This document shows positions 17,894 through 25,721 of a stretch of 64,000 bases of DNA, piece after piece. Position numbers and translations under genes: made by a program. Under the pieces are notes generated by a model. That model did no database searches and was not told the origin of the DNA. It saw nothing but the letters and a program-made list of their open reading frames with translations. Position 1 is the first letter of the stretch. The number at the start of each line of letters is the position of its first letter. The DNA comes from Solibacillus sp. R5-41 (GTDB taxonomy: Bacteria; Bacillota; Bacilli; Bacillales_A; Planococcaceae): assembly GCF_002736105.1 (NCBI RefSeq), contig NZ_CP024123.1:1356001-1420000 (forward strand). The letters run 5' to 3'.

Positions 17894-19153
17894 CTAAGCG
17901 ATGATTTCACGTTCGTTTTGAAACTTTTTGTAAGTTTCATTTGTCATAATATCCTTCAAAATTTGAACGACTTTCCATACCTCTTCAAATGAGTTGTACA
18001 ATGCAACTGGTGCAAGTCGAATCCCATTTGGTGCTCTAAAATCAGGAACTACACCTGCTTCTTTTAGTGCTTTGCAAATACGTGCCGCTTCCTCATGTAC
18101 TAAAAATACATGACCTCCTCGTGTTTCATCGGTAGGGTTCCCTAATTGAAAAACATTCGGGAGCTCCTGTTGTAAGCAATCCATTATAAAGCCTGTTAAT
18201 TGCAATGATTTTTTCCGAATTGCTTCAATGCCAACTTCTTCAAAAATGGAGAGGGAGCCTTCAATTGGCGCTAAACTTAAAATATGTGGTGTCCCAATTT
18301 GATATGCACCTGCCGCATTTGCAGGAGAAAATTGTACGGCTAAGTCAAATTGTTTCGTTTTATCAGAACCAAACCAGCCAGCCAGCCCTGGCATCGATCC
18401 GAAATGTTTTTCATGTACGAACAAACCTGCAACAGAACCCGGCCCGCTGTTTAAATGTTTATAGTTGCACCAAAACGCAAAATCTACGCCCATGTCATGT
18501 AATTGATGTGGAATAGAGCCAATCGAGTGACATAAATCGAAGCCCACAACAATCCCACGTTCATGAGCCGCTTTCGTAATCGTAGCTATATCTAATACTT
18601 GACCACTACGGTATAAAACAGCCGGTAAAATGGCGACGGCTACATCGTCTGTCATAGCTTCTATGATTGCTTCTGTCGTAATCGTCTGACCGTCTTCACT
18701 TTTTACAAATCTCAAATGGTCAGCTGATAAGTTACGTATATGAATTTGACTAGAAATCGCATAAAGGTCGGAAGGAAAATTTAATTCATCAGCTAATATT
18801 TTATTTCGCTCAGCGTTTGGGTGAAAAAATGTTGCGAGTAGCTGATGTAAGTTTGTTGTTGTGGAGCCTGTTAAAATAACTTCCTCTTTTTTTGCCCCAA
18901 CTAATGGCGCACATTTTGCCCCTAAGTTTTCGGATAAAAAATACCAAGGATGTTCACCATTCGTCCAACCATCAATCCCAAATTGTTTCCACGAATTTAA
19001 TAGCGTCAATAAACTATTTTCCGCACGTTTTGATAACAATCCTAAAGAGTTCCCATCGAAGTAATAATGATTTTCATTTTTATAAAATTCTGTAGCGTAT
19101 TGTTTTAATACATCTTGACTATCTAGCAACCTCGCTTTTTCTAAACTTTCCAT
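17894..19153 (-). CDS. kynU: Kynureninase
   Basis: This 419-residue fold-type I PLP enzyme cleaves kynurenine to anthranilate and alanine. The PLP lysine lies in [14 protein letters not shown] near residue 230, preceded by [15 protein letters not shown] with the PLP Asp. [13 protein letters not shown] at the N-terminus and GLAGWFGS are also typical. The ATG at 19153 follows AAAGGGTGAT. It is the first gene of kynU-kynA-NSS-kynB, which turns imported tryptophan into anthranilate. Confidence 0.95.
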   Translation of the reverse strand: MESLEKARLLDSQDVLKQYATEFYKNENHYYFDGNSLGLLSKRAENSLLTLLNSWKQFGIDGWTNGEHPWYFLSENLGAKCAPLVGAKKEEVILTGSTTTNLHQLLATFFHPNAERNKILADELNFPSDLYAISSQIHIRNLSADHLRFVKSEDGQTITTEAIIEAMTDDVAVAILPAVLYRSGQVLDIATITKAAHERGIVVGFDLCHSIGSIPHQLHDMGVDFAFWCNYKHLNSGPGSVAGLFVHEKHFGSMPGLAGWFGSDKTKQFDLAVQFSPANAAGAYQIGTPHILSLAPIEGSLSIFEEVGIEAIRKKSLQLTGFIMDCLQQELPNVFQLGNPTDETRGGHVFLVHEEAARICKALKEAGVVPDFRAPNGIRLAPVALYNSFEEVWKVVQILKDIMTNETYKKFQNEREIIA

Positions 19154-19190
19154 AAAATCACCCTTTTATCCATTTTTTTACTTCAATTTT

Positions 19191-19219
19191 ATCATAAGTT
19201 GCTAGATTGTGAATGTCAA
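19191..19219 (-). promoter_or_regulatory. SigA promoter of the kyn operon
   Basis: On the minus strand a perfect TTGACA (19214-19219) is 17 bases from TATGAT (19191-19196), about 35 bases before the kynU start. No operator is obvious. Confidence 0.75.
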
Positions 19220-19356
19220 CGAAAAGTCGGTGGAATGTTATTATTCAATAAGTAATTTTTACTAATATAATTTATCTATTGATAGCTTTAAATGACTAAA
19301 GTGGATGGATTATTCGCTTTAGAATTGTTATTTAAAAATAGTAATAGGTTGATTTG

Positions 19357-19587
19357 ATGGTTTTTGAATACTTGTTAGGAACGGCTTCAGGAGTGATGGG
19401 AGCGTACTATAAAAAATATGTAAATCCTATGCAATCTCTACCCTCTACTATCGTAGTTGAGCAAGGACATGAAATAAATAAAGATGGCAAAGTATATGTA
19501 CATCTACAGGAGGAATCCTCACAATTGAATATTTCAATATCAGGTACAGCAGTTTATGTAAAAGACATAGAGATTGAAATAGAATAG
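19357..19587 (+). CDS. Hypothetical protein, 76 residues
   Basis: A small protein starts with a short hydrophobic, Gly-rich helix (EYLLGTASGVMGAYY) and continues as a polar, probably beta-rich domain (IVVEQGHEI, VYVHLQEESSQLNISI). The ATG at 19357 has only a weak AGGTTGAT site. No family is recognised. It stands alone between the kyn promoter and a NUDIX gene. Confidence 0.45.
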   Translation: MVFEYLLGTASGVMGAYYKKYVNPMQSLPSTIVVEQGHEINKDGKVYVHLQEESSQLNISISGTAVYVKDIEIEIE

Positions 19588-19675
19588 ATTGTAATGGTTT
19601 TTAAATTTTTGTATTTTATAAAAAATTCGTGTGCAGTTAAATGGGGTGTTTTAACAAAAGGGGGAGGAGTTCGAA

Positions 19676-20083
19676 ATGGTAAGGCAGTTTTCTATTACGT
19701 CAGGTGCTGTCGTTGTAAATAGTCAAAATCAAATCCTACTAAAAAAAGATCCGAAAAGAGGGTGGGAATTGCCTGGTGGACTTGTAGAAACTAATGAAAC
19801 AATTAAAGAAACCGTAATTAGAGAGGTTAAAGAAGAAACTGGAATAAATATAGAGTTATTGAAATTCTGTGGTGTATCACAAGAAGTAGAAAAAGGTATT
19901 TGTAATATGTGGTGGATAGGGACTCCTATTAGTGGTGAATTTCAAACGGGTTTGGAAAGCTTAGAGGTAAGCTTTTTTGATATTGATGATGCTCTACAAT
20001 TAATCAAAAATGAAGATTTTAAACAAGAGCTATTACATTGTTTAAATGAAAAAGCGGAACCTTTTTTTATTTATTTTCAATAA
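19676..20083 (+). CDS. NUDIX hydrolase
   Basis: This 135-residue protein has a complete Nudix box: GG-x5-E at residues 35-42, then REVKEETG at about residues 52-59. It hydrolyses a nucleoside diphosphate linked to another moiety; the substrate is unknown. A strong GGGGGAGGAG precedes the ATG. It stands alone. Confidence 0.88.
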   Translation: MVRQFSITSGAVVVNSQNQILLKKDPKRGWELPGGLVETNETIKETVIREVKEETGINIELLKFCGVSQEVEKGICNMWWIGTPISGEFQTGLESLEVSFFDIDDALQLIKNEDFKQELLHCLNEKAEPFFIYFQ

Positions 20084-20268
20084 TCTTAACGTAAGAAGGC
20101 GCAACACATAAAATATGTTCTTGCGCTATACTCATGCTTATCACACATGTCGACTTATTTAGAATGAAAATGTCTATAATCGAAGTGGAAATGGCTATTA
20201 AATCATGCAATTTGTCTAAAAAATTATGTACCACAATATTCATGTTGAGCAGAGCGGAAAATTATTTA

Positions 20269-20424
20269 GGAACCCGCCGCTTCCCACGGTAGCGGCGCAA
20301 TAAATCCAGAAAGTTCCAGTAGGCCGAACATATATATATATAGGCTGGTTTTGCACAGAGCACACAGATGAGTCTTACCGATTTGTGCAACAAAACTGTG
20401 CGGCTCATGTGCTTAGCCAGCCTA
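20269..20424 (+). repeat. Structured intergenic element with two large hairpins
   Basis: The first part folds as GGAAC/GTTCC (20269-20273 with 20313-20317) enclosing CGCCGCT/AGCGGCG (20275-20281 with 20291-20297). The second folds as TAGGCTGG/CCAGCCTA (20341-20348 with 20417-20424) around a TTGCACA/TGTGCAA stem. The first hairpin resembles the one at 61375-61401 in layout and loop bases. No gene is seen in the 20084-20507 gap. A GGCGCAA-type hairpin at about 20099-20130 may end the NUDIX transcript. Confidence 0.5.
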
Positions 20425-20507
20425 ACAATTGTAAACGTTAATAGAATTCATAACAGAAAGCTTATATAAGCAGAAGGAATTCTTTAGTTCAAATTAATTA
20501 TATTAAT

Positions 20508-21884
20508 TTAATGTTCCTTTGTAATAGTAATATTCAACCAGCCAAATAAGATTGTAATGACCGGGCTAAGCAAGCAGAAAAATGCAAATGGTAAATAACT
20601 AAGAACATCGACTTGTAATACGGAAGAAATGAATAAACCGCAAACACCCCAAGGGACGAGTGGATTAATTACCGTACCTGCATCCTCAATAACTCGTGCT
20701 AAATTTTTCGGATGCATATTTAAACTTTTAAATTTTTCTTTGTACGTTTCACCTGTTAATAAAATCGATAAATATTGCTCACCAATTAAAAAGTTGATGG
20801 CAATGGCCGTAAATGCAGCGCCTGTAATCGCCTTACCTATACTTGTGAGCAATTGTTGAATCGAGGATAATAACGTTTGAATAATGCCTAATGAAAATAA
20901 TAGACCACCCATCGAAAGTGAAAGTACAATTAAAATGATCGTAAACAGCATACTATTCATCCCGCCACGCGTTAATAATGAATCAACCGCTTCTAAACCA
21001 GTATTTGCAACATAGCCGCTATATAAGATTGCGAAAAGTTCCTTTAATGGAATCGCATTGTGCACATAGGAAAGGGCTATTCCGCTTATTGTACTAATTG
21101 TTAATGTCATTAAACTCGGAATTTTAAACATTGTACAAATAACTAAAATAACGAGTGGAATAAGGGCGTACCAATGAACAAGATTTGTATTTAGTAATAC
21201 TGCTTTATATTGTGTGATTAATTGCTCATCAATGCTTGTGCTTTTCGGAGATAAAATCGCATAGCCAATGAGGGATAGGATGAATGCAGGAATCGTTGTG
21301 TACATCATATTTCGAATATGTGTAAACAAATCAATACCTGTAACAGTTGCCGCTAAATTCGTCGTATCCGAAAGTGGGGACATTTTATCGCCAAAAAATG
21401 CACCAGAAACGATGGCACCAGCTGTAATAACTAAAGAAGCATCCATCGCAGTAGCGACACCAAGCATGGCTACACCAACCGTCCCGACCGTTGTTAGGGA
21501 GCTCCCAATAGCTGTTCCAATTATGCTGGTAATAATGAATACACTGGCATAAAAGAAGCTCGCTGCAACAATGGAAAAACCGATATACAGTAATGTAGGG
21601 ATTGTACCTCCTATAATCCAGCTGCTTATTAGTAGCCCAATTAAAAGGAAAATATAAATTGCGCCGATTCCTGTTTTCGCAGAATTCACCATGCTTTCCT
21701 CTAACTGACTAAATGGGACTTTTTTGAACAGTCCATAAGTCATTAAAACAATAATAGAAAGAATAATTGGGATATGTGGAACACTTTCAAGCTTAATGAT
21801 TGAAAATGAAATAAGTCCTATAATGAAAATGGTTAATAAAATGGCTTCGAGAAAACTAATTTTTATCTGTCGTTGTTCAATCAT
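20508..21884 (-). CDS. nhaC: NhaC family Na+/H+ antiporter
   Basis: This 458-residue protein has about 11-12 membrane segments. It shows the NhaC-family features GAFFGDKMSPLSDTTNLAA near residue 170, GTAIGSSLTTVGTVG, and the C-terminal LIGEQYLSIL and DAGTVINPLVPWGVCG blocks. Members exchange sodium for protons, or malate with lactate (MleN branch), so the solute is uncertain. I start at the ATG at 21884 behind AAAGGAG rather than at 21947. The gene stands alone. Confidence 0.88.
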   Translation of the reverse strand: MIEQRQIKISFLEAILLTIFIIGLISFSIIKLESVPHIPIILSIIVLMTYGLFKKVPFSQLEESMVNSAKTGIGAIYIFLLIGLLISSWIIGGTIPTLLYIGFSIVAASFFYASVFIITSIIGTAIGSSLTTVGTVGVAMLGVATAMDASLVITAGAIVSGAFFGDKMSPLSDTTNLAATVTGIDLFTHIRNMMYTTIPAFILSLIGYAILSPKSTSIDEQLITQYKAVLLNTNLVHWYALIPLVILVICTMFKIPSLMTLTISTISGIALSYVHNAIPLKELFAILYSGYVANTGLEAVDSLLTRGGMNSMLFTIILIVLSLSMGGLLFSLGIIQTLLSSIQQLLTSIGKAITGAAFTAIAINFLIGEQYLSILLTGETYKEKFKSLNMHPKNLARVIEDAGTVINPLVPWGVCGLFISSVLQVDVLSYLPFAFFCLLSPVITILFGWLNITITKEH

Positions 21885-22030
21885 ATTCAAAAACTCCTTT
21901 TTGCTTTTACGCTTCGATGCGTTGAAGTACGAAAGTAATCCTAACATGAATTTTGTAAAAAGGGAAGGGGGGATATGAAAAAAGACATGACTTGTGCAAA
22001 AATTGCAGGAATCGAAGTTGTTTATTGCAC

Positions 22031-22066
22031 AAAAAAAGCCCTCTATGAATGATGCTCATAGAAGGC
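22031..22066 (-). terminator. Intrinsic terminator of the purC-like gene
   Basis: An 11-base stem with one mismatch (22038-22048 with 22056-22066) is followed, in the minus direction, by seven T. Confidence 0.85.
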
Positions 22067-22074
22067 TACTATTA

Positions 22075-22761
22075 TTAGTCAGCTAACATAATTTTTTCTA
22101 ACTGTAAAGGCTCGATATATGTATCACCTTTGAATGCGCGCATATTACCACCAGAAATTTCATCGATTAGAATAATTTCATTCGTTTTCGCATCACGGCC
22201 AAATTCAAGTTTAATATCGTATAAAGTTAATCCTTTTTTCCCAAGCTCAGCTGCAACGAACTTAGAAATTTCAATTGTACGCTCTTTTAAAATGGCATAC
22301 TCTTCATGTGTTAGTAAGTTTAACATTGCAAGTGCATCTTCAGAAATTGGAGGATCTAGTCGCTCATCATCTTTAATCGTTACTTCAACGAATGCGTCTA
22401 AATCTTGACCTTCGCTTACGTAAGCACCATAACGACGTAAAAATGAACCAACTGCTTTGAAGCGGCAAATCACTTCAAGACCTTTTCCGAATACAGTCGC
22501 AGGTTTTACTGTCATTGTCGCATCGTCAAAGTTTGTATCTACATAATGAGTAGGAACATTAAGTTCATTTAATTTAGAGTAAAAGAATGATGTTAAGCGT
22601 AAACCAGCAAGACCAGCACCATCAATTGTTAATCCAACTGTATTGGCACCTGGATCAAATACCCCATTTTCACCTGTTACATCATCTTTAAATTTCAATA
22701 AAAAATTTCCATCTTCTAACTTGAATACATTTTTCGTTTTACCAGTATACACTAATTCCAC
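22075..22761 (-). CDS. purC: SAICAR synthetase family protein, divergent PurC
   Basis: This 228-residue protein has the SAICAR synthetase fold: LVYTGKTKNVFKL at the N-terminus, GSFLRRYG near residue 105 and LIDEISGGNMRAF near the C-terminus. The usual signature is DE-x-S/T-P-D-x-x-R. Here Pro-Asp is replaced by Gly-Gly, and the gene stands alone rather than in a pur operon. It may be a second PurC or an enzyme with a related substrate. The start is GTG at 22761: the GGAGG site overlaps the upstream in-frame ATG at 22776 and sits eight bases from the GTG. Confidence 0.75.
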   Translation of the reverse strand: MELVYTGKTKNVFKLEDGNFLLKFKDDVTGENGVFDPGANTVGLTIDGAGLAGLRLTSFFYSKLNELNVPTHYVDTNFDDATMTVKPATVFGKGLEVICRFKAVGSFLRRYGAYVSEGQDLDAFVEVTIKDDERLDPPISEDALAMLNLLTHEEYAILKERTIEISKFVAAELGKKGLTLYDIKLEFGRDAKTNEIILIDEISGGNMRAFKGDTYIEPLQLEKIMLAD

Positions 22762-22907
22762 ATGAAAAACCTCCATTTCGATTACATTACGTATTATAAC
22801 ACGAATGTTTAATGGTTATAAATAAAAAAATGTTCGCATTTTAAAGAAAGACGTCTAACCTTAACACCTACAAAAGAAAGAAATTTCTCACTTCTCTTAA
22901 TCTTTGA

Positions 22908-22913
22908 TATAAT
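22908..22913 (+). promoter_or_regulatory. Extended -10 promoter of the uspA-like gene
   Basis: TG-A-TATAAT (22905-22913) lies about 25 bases before the start codon. No clear -35 is seen, consistent with an extended -10 promoter. Confidence 0.5.
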
Positions 22914-22938
22914 CATTATTAGAGAAGGAGTGGTTATA

Positions 22939-23361
22939 ATGGTTGAAACTTACAAAAATATTGTGGTTGCAGTAGATTTTTCAGAAAAAGCGAAAATTGC
23001 ATTTGAGCGCGGTATTCACCTCGCAAAATTAACGGGTGCGCAACTTCATTTAGTGTGTGTCATTGATACGCATTCATTTGGCTCGGTGGAAGCTTATGAT
23101 TTAAAGTACGCAAAAGAGTTAAAAGAAAAAGCAATCGTCCAACTAGAGCAATACAAAAATAAGGCCGCACAAGCAGGCATTGAAAATGTACAGCTTGTCG
23201 TGGAAGAAGGTTCGCCAAAAGTGATCTTAACTAGTTTAACTGAAGCCGATTTAATCATTGTTGGTGCAACGGGACTAAACCGTGCAGAACGATTCTTACT
23301 CGGATCCGTTTCTGAAAATGTAGTTCGCAGCTCAACATGTGACGTTCTTGTCGTGAGATAA
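22939..23361 (+). CDS. Universal stress protein, UspA family
   Basis: This 140-residue cytoplasmic protein has the Usp alpha/beta fold. NIVVAVDFSEKA begins strand 1, and the ATP-binding signature G-x2-G-x9-G-S is seen in GATGLNRAERFLLGSVSENV near residue 110. It ends in CDVLVVR. It is expected to bind nucleotide. I start at the ATG at 22939 behind AGAAGGAG. The gene has its own promoter and terminator. Confidence 0.92.
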   Translation: MVETYKNIVVAVDFSEKAKIAFERGIHLAKLTGAQLHLVCVIDTHSFGSVEAYDLKYAKELKEKAIVQLEQYKNKAAQAGIENVQLVVEEGSPKVILTSLTEADLIIVGATGLNRAERFLLGSVSENVVRSSTCDVLVVR

Positions 23362-23370
23362 TCAAAAAAT

Positions 23371-23409
23371 AAACCGCAAAAATCATGGAATTGATTTTTG
23401 TGGTTTTTT
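23371..23409 (+). terminator. Intrinsic terminator of the uspA-like gene
   Basis: A 15-base stem (23371-23385 with about 23392-23406) is followed by T residues, right after the stop codon. Confidence 0.85.
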
Positions 23410-23411
23410 AA

Positions 23412-23719
23412 CTTGCTTCAGCAAAAGTCCTCCACTTCTATAAGTAGCAAATGAATGCAAAATTTGCCCTTAATTTAGTGTGGGTTCAAACCCCAGCTGA
23501 ATAGGGGAATTCAGGCAAAAGGAAGGGAACAAAGGCTAAATCCGTCACGTCCTGTGACAACGCCTTTGTGATCAACGTCGTGTTGACCCGCGTCGTGCGG
23601 CAACGCCTGATTGACCAACATCATGTTGGCCCAAAGCCCCAGGCGTATGACACAGATTTTTAGAGGATTTTTTCGAGCAAGCTCGAAAAAATCTGGACAA
23701 GAGTTAGTCGAGGTTTAAT
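23412..23719 (+). repeat. Modular palindromic repeat, copy B, with hairpin array
   Basis: Module 1 (23412-23501) repeats the CTTGCTTCAGC start and has a GGGTTCAAACCCC hairpin like a tRNA T-arm. Bases 23531-23640 insert a string of short hairpins: GTCACGTCCTGTGAC, TCAACGTCGTGTTGA, CCGCGTCGTGCGG and CCAACATCATGTTGG. Module 2 (23640-23719) has CAGATTTTT/AAAAAATCTG around TTCGAGCAAGCTCGAA. No gene lies in this 360-base gap between uspA and gdhA. Confidence 0.75.
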
Positions 23720-23725
23720 TAATAA

Positions 23726-25090
23726 TTAATATACGCCTTCTACAAGCATACCGTTTGCAACTTTAATGAAGCCAGCAATATTTGAACCGGCTACTAAATT
23801 TCCTTCAAAGCCATGTTGTTTAGCGGCTTCAGAGCTTTCTTTGTAAATCGATTTCATAATCGAATGTAGCTTTTCGTCCACTTCCTGGAATGACCAATAC
23901 GTACGACTAGAGTTTTGAGCCATCTCTAATGCAGATACAGCAACACCACCCGCGTTAGCAGCTTTTGCAGGACCGAAGAATACGCCAGCATTTAAAAACT
24001 CATTAATTGCTTCTAAGTTAGATGGCATGTTAGCCCCCTCAGCAACAACACGTACACCATTTGCAATTAATGTGCGCGCTTGGTCCCCATCGATTTCGTT
24101 TTGTGTCGCACATGGTAGGGCGATATCACAAGGGATTGACCAAATGTTAGAGCAACCTTCTGTATATGTTGCATTTGGTCGTTCATTTACATATGCTTTA
24201 ATACGCTCACCGCGATTTTCTTTAATTTCTTTTACTAATTTTAGATCGATGCCTTCTGGATCATAAATATAGCCTGCTGAGTCTGAACATGCGACAACGT
24301 TTGCGCCAAAATGTTGTGCTTTTTCAATTGCATAAATAGCTACATTTCCAGAACCTGATACAACGACCTTTTTATTTAGGAAAGAATCTTTTTCTTCACG
24401 TAGCATTTCTTCTACAAAGTAAATTAAACCATAGCCAGTTGCCTCTGTACGGGCTAATGAACCACCGAAACCTGGTTTTTTACCAGTTAATACACCAGCT
24501 TCATAGGCACCGCGAATACGTTTATATTGTCCCCACATATAGCCAACTTCACGTGCTCCTACGCCAATATCACCTGCAGGAACATCGACATCTGGACCGA
24601 GATAGCGGTATAATTCAGTCATAAACGCTTGGCAAAAACGCATAATTTCTGCATCAGATTTACCTTTTGGATTAAAGTCTGAACCACCTTTACCACCACC
24701 GATTGCTTGGCCTGTTAGTGCATTTTTGAAAATTTGTTCAAAAGCTAAAAACTTCATAATCGATTCGTCGACAGTTGGATGGAAGCGAAGACCACCTTTA
24801 TATGGTCCGTTAACATTGTTGTATTGGACACGGTAACCACGGTTTACTTGAACTTTATTTTGGTCATCTTGCCAAGCAACGCGGAACGAAACGATGCGAT
24901 CGGGCTCAACTATGCGCTCTAATATGTTGTGCTCCATATATGCAGGATTATTTTCGAATACAGGTACTAATGATAAAAAGATTTCTTCCACCGCTTGTAA
25001 AAATTCAGGTTGGTGTGCGTTTTTCTTTTTTAATTTAGCAAATACATCATCGACATAGTGCTGTGCTTTATTTGTAACTACTGTGTTCAT
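23726..25090 (-). CDS. gdhA: NADP-specific glutamate dehydrogenase
   Basis: This 454-residue enzyme belongs to the hexameric, small-subunit NADP-type family and converts 2-oxoglutarate and ammonia to glutamate. The substrate motif GPYKGGLRFHPTV and the active-site GGGKGGSDFNPKGKS lie in the N-terminal half. The nucleotide domain has VVSGSGNVAIYA near residue 240. Length is typical. The ATG at 25090 follows AGGGGG. A perfect cre at 25194-25207 lies in the shared upstream region. Confidence 0.95.
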   Translation of the reverse strand: MNTVVTNKAQHYVDDVFAKLKKKNAHQPEFLQAVEEIFLSLVPVFENNPAYMEHNILERIVEPDRIVSFRVAWQDDQNKVQVNRGYRVQYNNVNGPYKGGLRFHPTVDESIMKFLAFEQIFKNALTGQAIGGGKGGSDFNPKGKSDAEIMRFCQAFMTELYRYLGPDVDVPAGDIGVGAREVGYMWGQYKRIRGAYEAGVLTGKKPGFGGSLARTEATGYGLIYFVEEMLREEKDSFLNKKVVVSGSGNVAIYAIEKAQHFGANVVACSDSAGYIYDPEGIDLKLVKEIKENRGERIKAYVNERPNATYTEGCSNIWSIPCDIALPCATQNEIDGDQARTLIANGVRVVAEGANMPSNLEAINEFLNAGVFFGPAKAANAGGVAVSALEMAQNSSRTYWSFQEVDEKLHSIMKSIYKESSEAAKQHGFEGNLVAGSNIAGFIKVANGMLVEGVY

Positions 25091-25193
25091 TTTGTAACCC
25101 CCTAATTTGTTGTTATTAATACATTAGTATGAATTATCTTGCAATTCAATATTATTTTCTGTGCTATTATTAATTAAAAGTGGAAAAGGTTTG

Positions 25194-25207
25194 TGAAAAC
25201 GTTTACA
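25194..25207. promoter_or_regulatory. Perfect cre (CcpA) site
   Basis: TGAAAACGTTTACA fits the catabolite-responsive consensus TGWAARCGYTWWCA at every position. It sits between divergent gdhA (start 25090) and the DUF188-dsdA genes (start 25256), about 100 and 50 bases from each start. It may repress either direction. Carbon control of D-serine degradation is the simpler reading. Confidence 0.65.
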
Positions 25208-25255
25208 AGTTAATATATCAATATAGTAAAATGGACGATTTTTTTGAAAGGGTGA

Positions 25256-25720
25256 ATGGTTATTATACAGTTATTAATTGATGCAGATGCCTGTCCGGTT
25301 GTTGATTTAGCGCTATTTGTTTCATCTCGTTATGAGATAAAACCCATCTTGTTCTGCGATACATCACATCGTATAGAAAGAGATAATGTTATAACAATTA
25401 TTGTAGACAAAGGACCTGATTCAGTAGATTTTAAGCTACTTAGCGTGTTAAAAAAGGGTGACATTGTCATAACGGGCGATTATGGTTTAGCTGCTATGTG
25501 TTTGGCAAAAGGTGGAAATGTACTCACTCATAACGGGAAAGAGCTGACGTCTGACAACATAGATCAACTGTTGGCATTTCGTTATGAAAGTGCGAAAATA
25601 AGACGTGCAGGTGGTCGCACAAAAGGACCAAAAAAACGGACTGAAGAAAATAATTTGGCTTTTGAAATGAATTTTCGACAAATTTGTGAACGTGCGATTT
25701 TTGAAAGGGAGGAACGTTAA
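25256..25720 (+). CDS. DUF188 (YaiI/YqxD) family protein, PIN-like
   Basis: This 154-residue protein has the family start DADACPVV and the conserved ITGDYGLAAMCLAKGG and RRAGGRTKGP blocks. The family has a PIN-domain-like fold with conserved acidic residues, suggesting nuclease activity that has not been proved. The ATG at 25256 has GAAAGGG only about four bases away, unusually close. The gene ends two bases before the dsdA start, so they are likely cotranscribed. Confidence 0.85.
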   Translation: MVIIQLLIDADACPVVDLALFVSSRYEIKPILFCDTSHRIERDNVITIIVDKGPDSVDFKLLSVLKKGDIVITGDYGLAAMCLAKGGNVLTHNGKELTSDNIDQLLAFRYESAKIRRAGGRTKGPKKRTEENNLAFEMNFRQICERAIFEREER

Positions 25721-25721
25721 A

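Noticed and set aside
20174-20312. Short frame (about 43 codons) between NUDIX and nhaC
   Set aside because: It runs into the structured element, has no ribosome site and no recognisable similarity.
23480-23505. tRNA-like T-arm (GGGTTCAAACCCC)
   Set aside because: No acceptor stem, D-arm or anticodon arm can be built around it, so it is not a tRNA gene, only a hairpin in repeat module 1.
23531-23640. Possible CRISPR array
   Set aside because: The short hairpins differ in sequence and spacing, no identical direct repeats of 24-37 bases exist and no cas gene is present.
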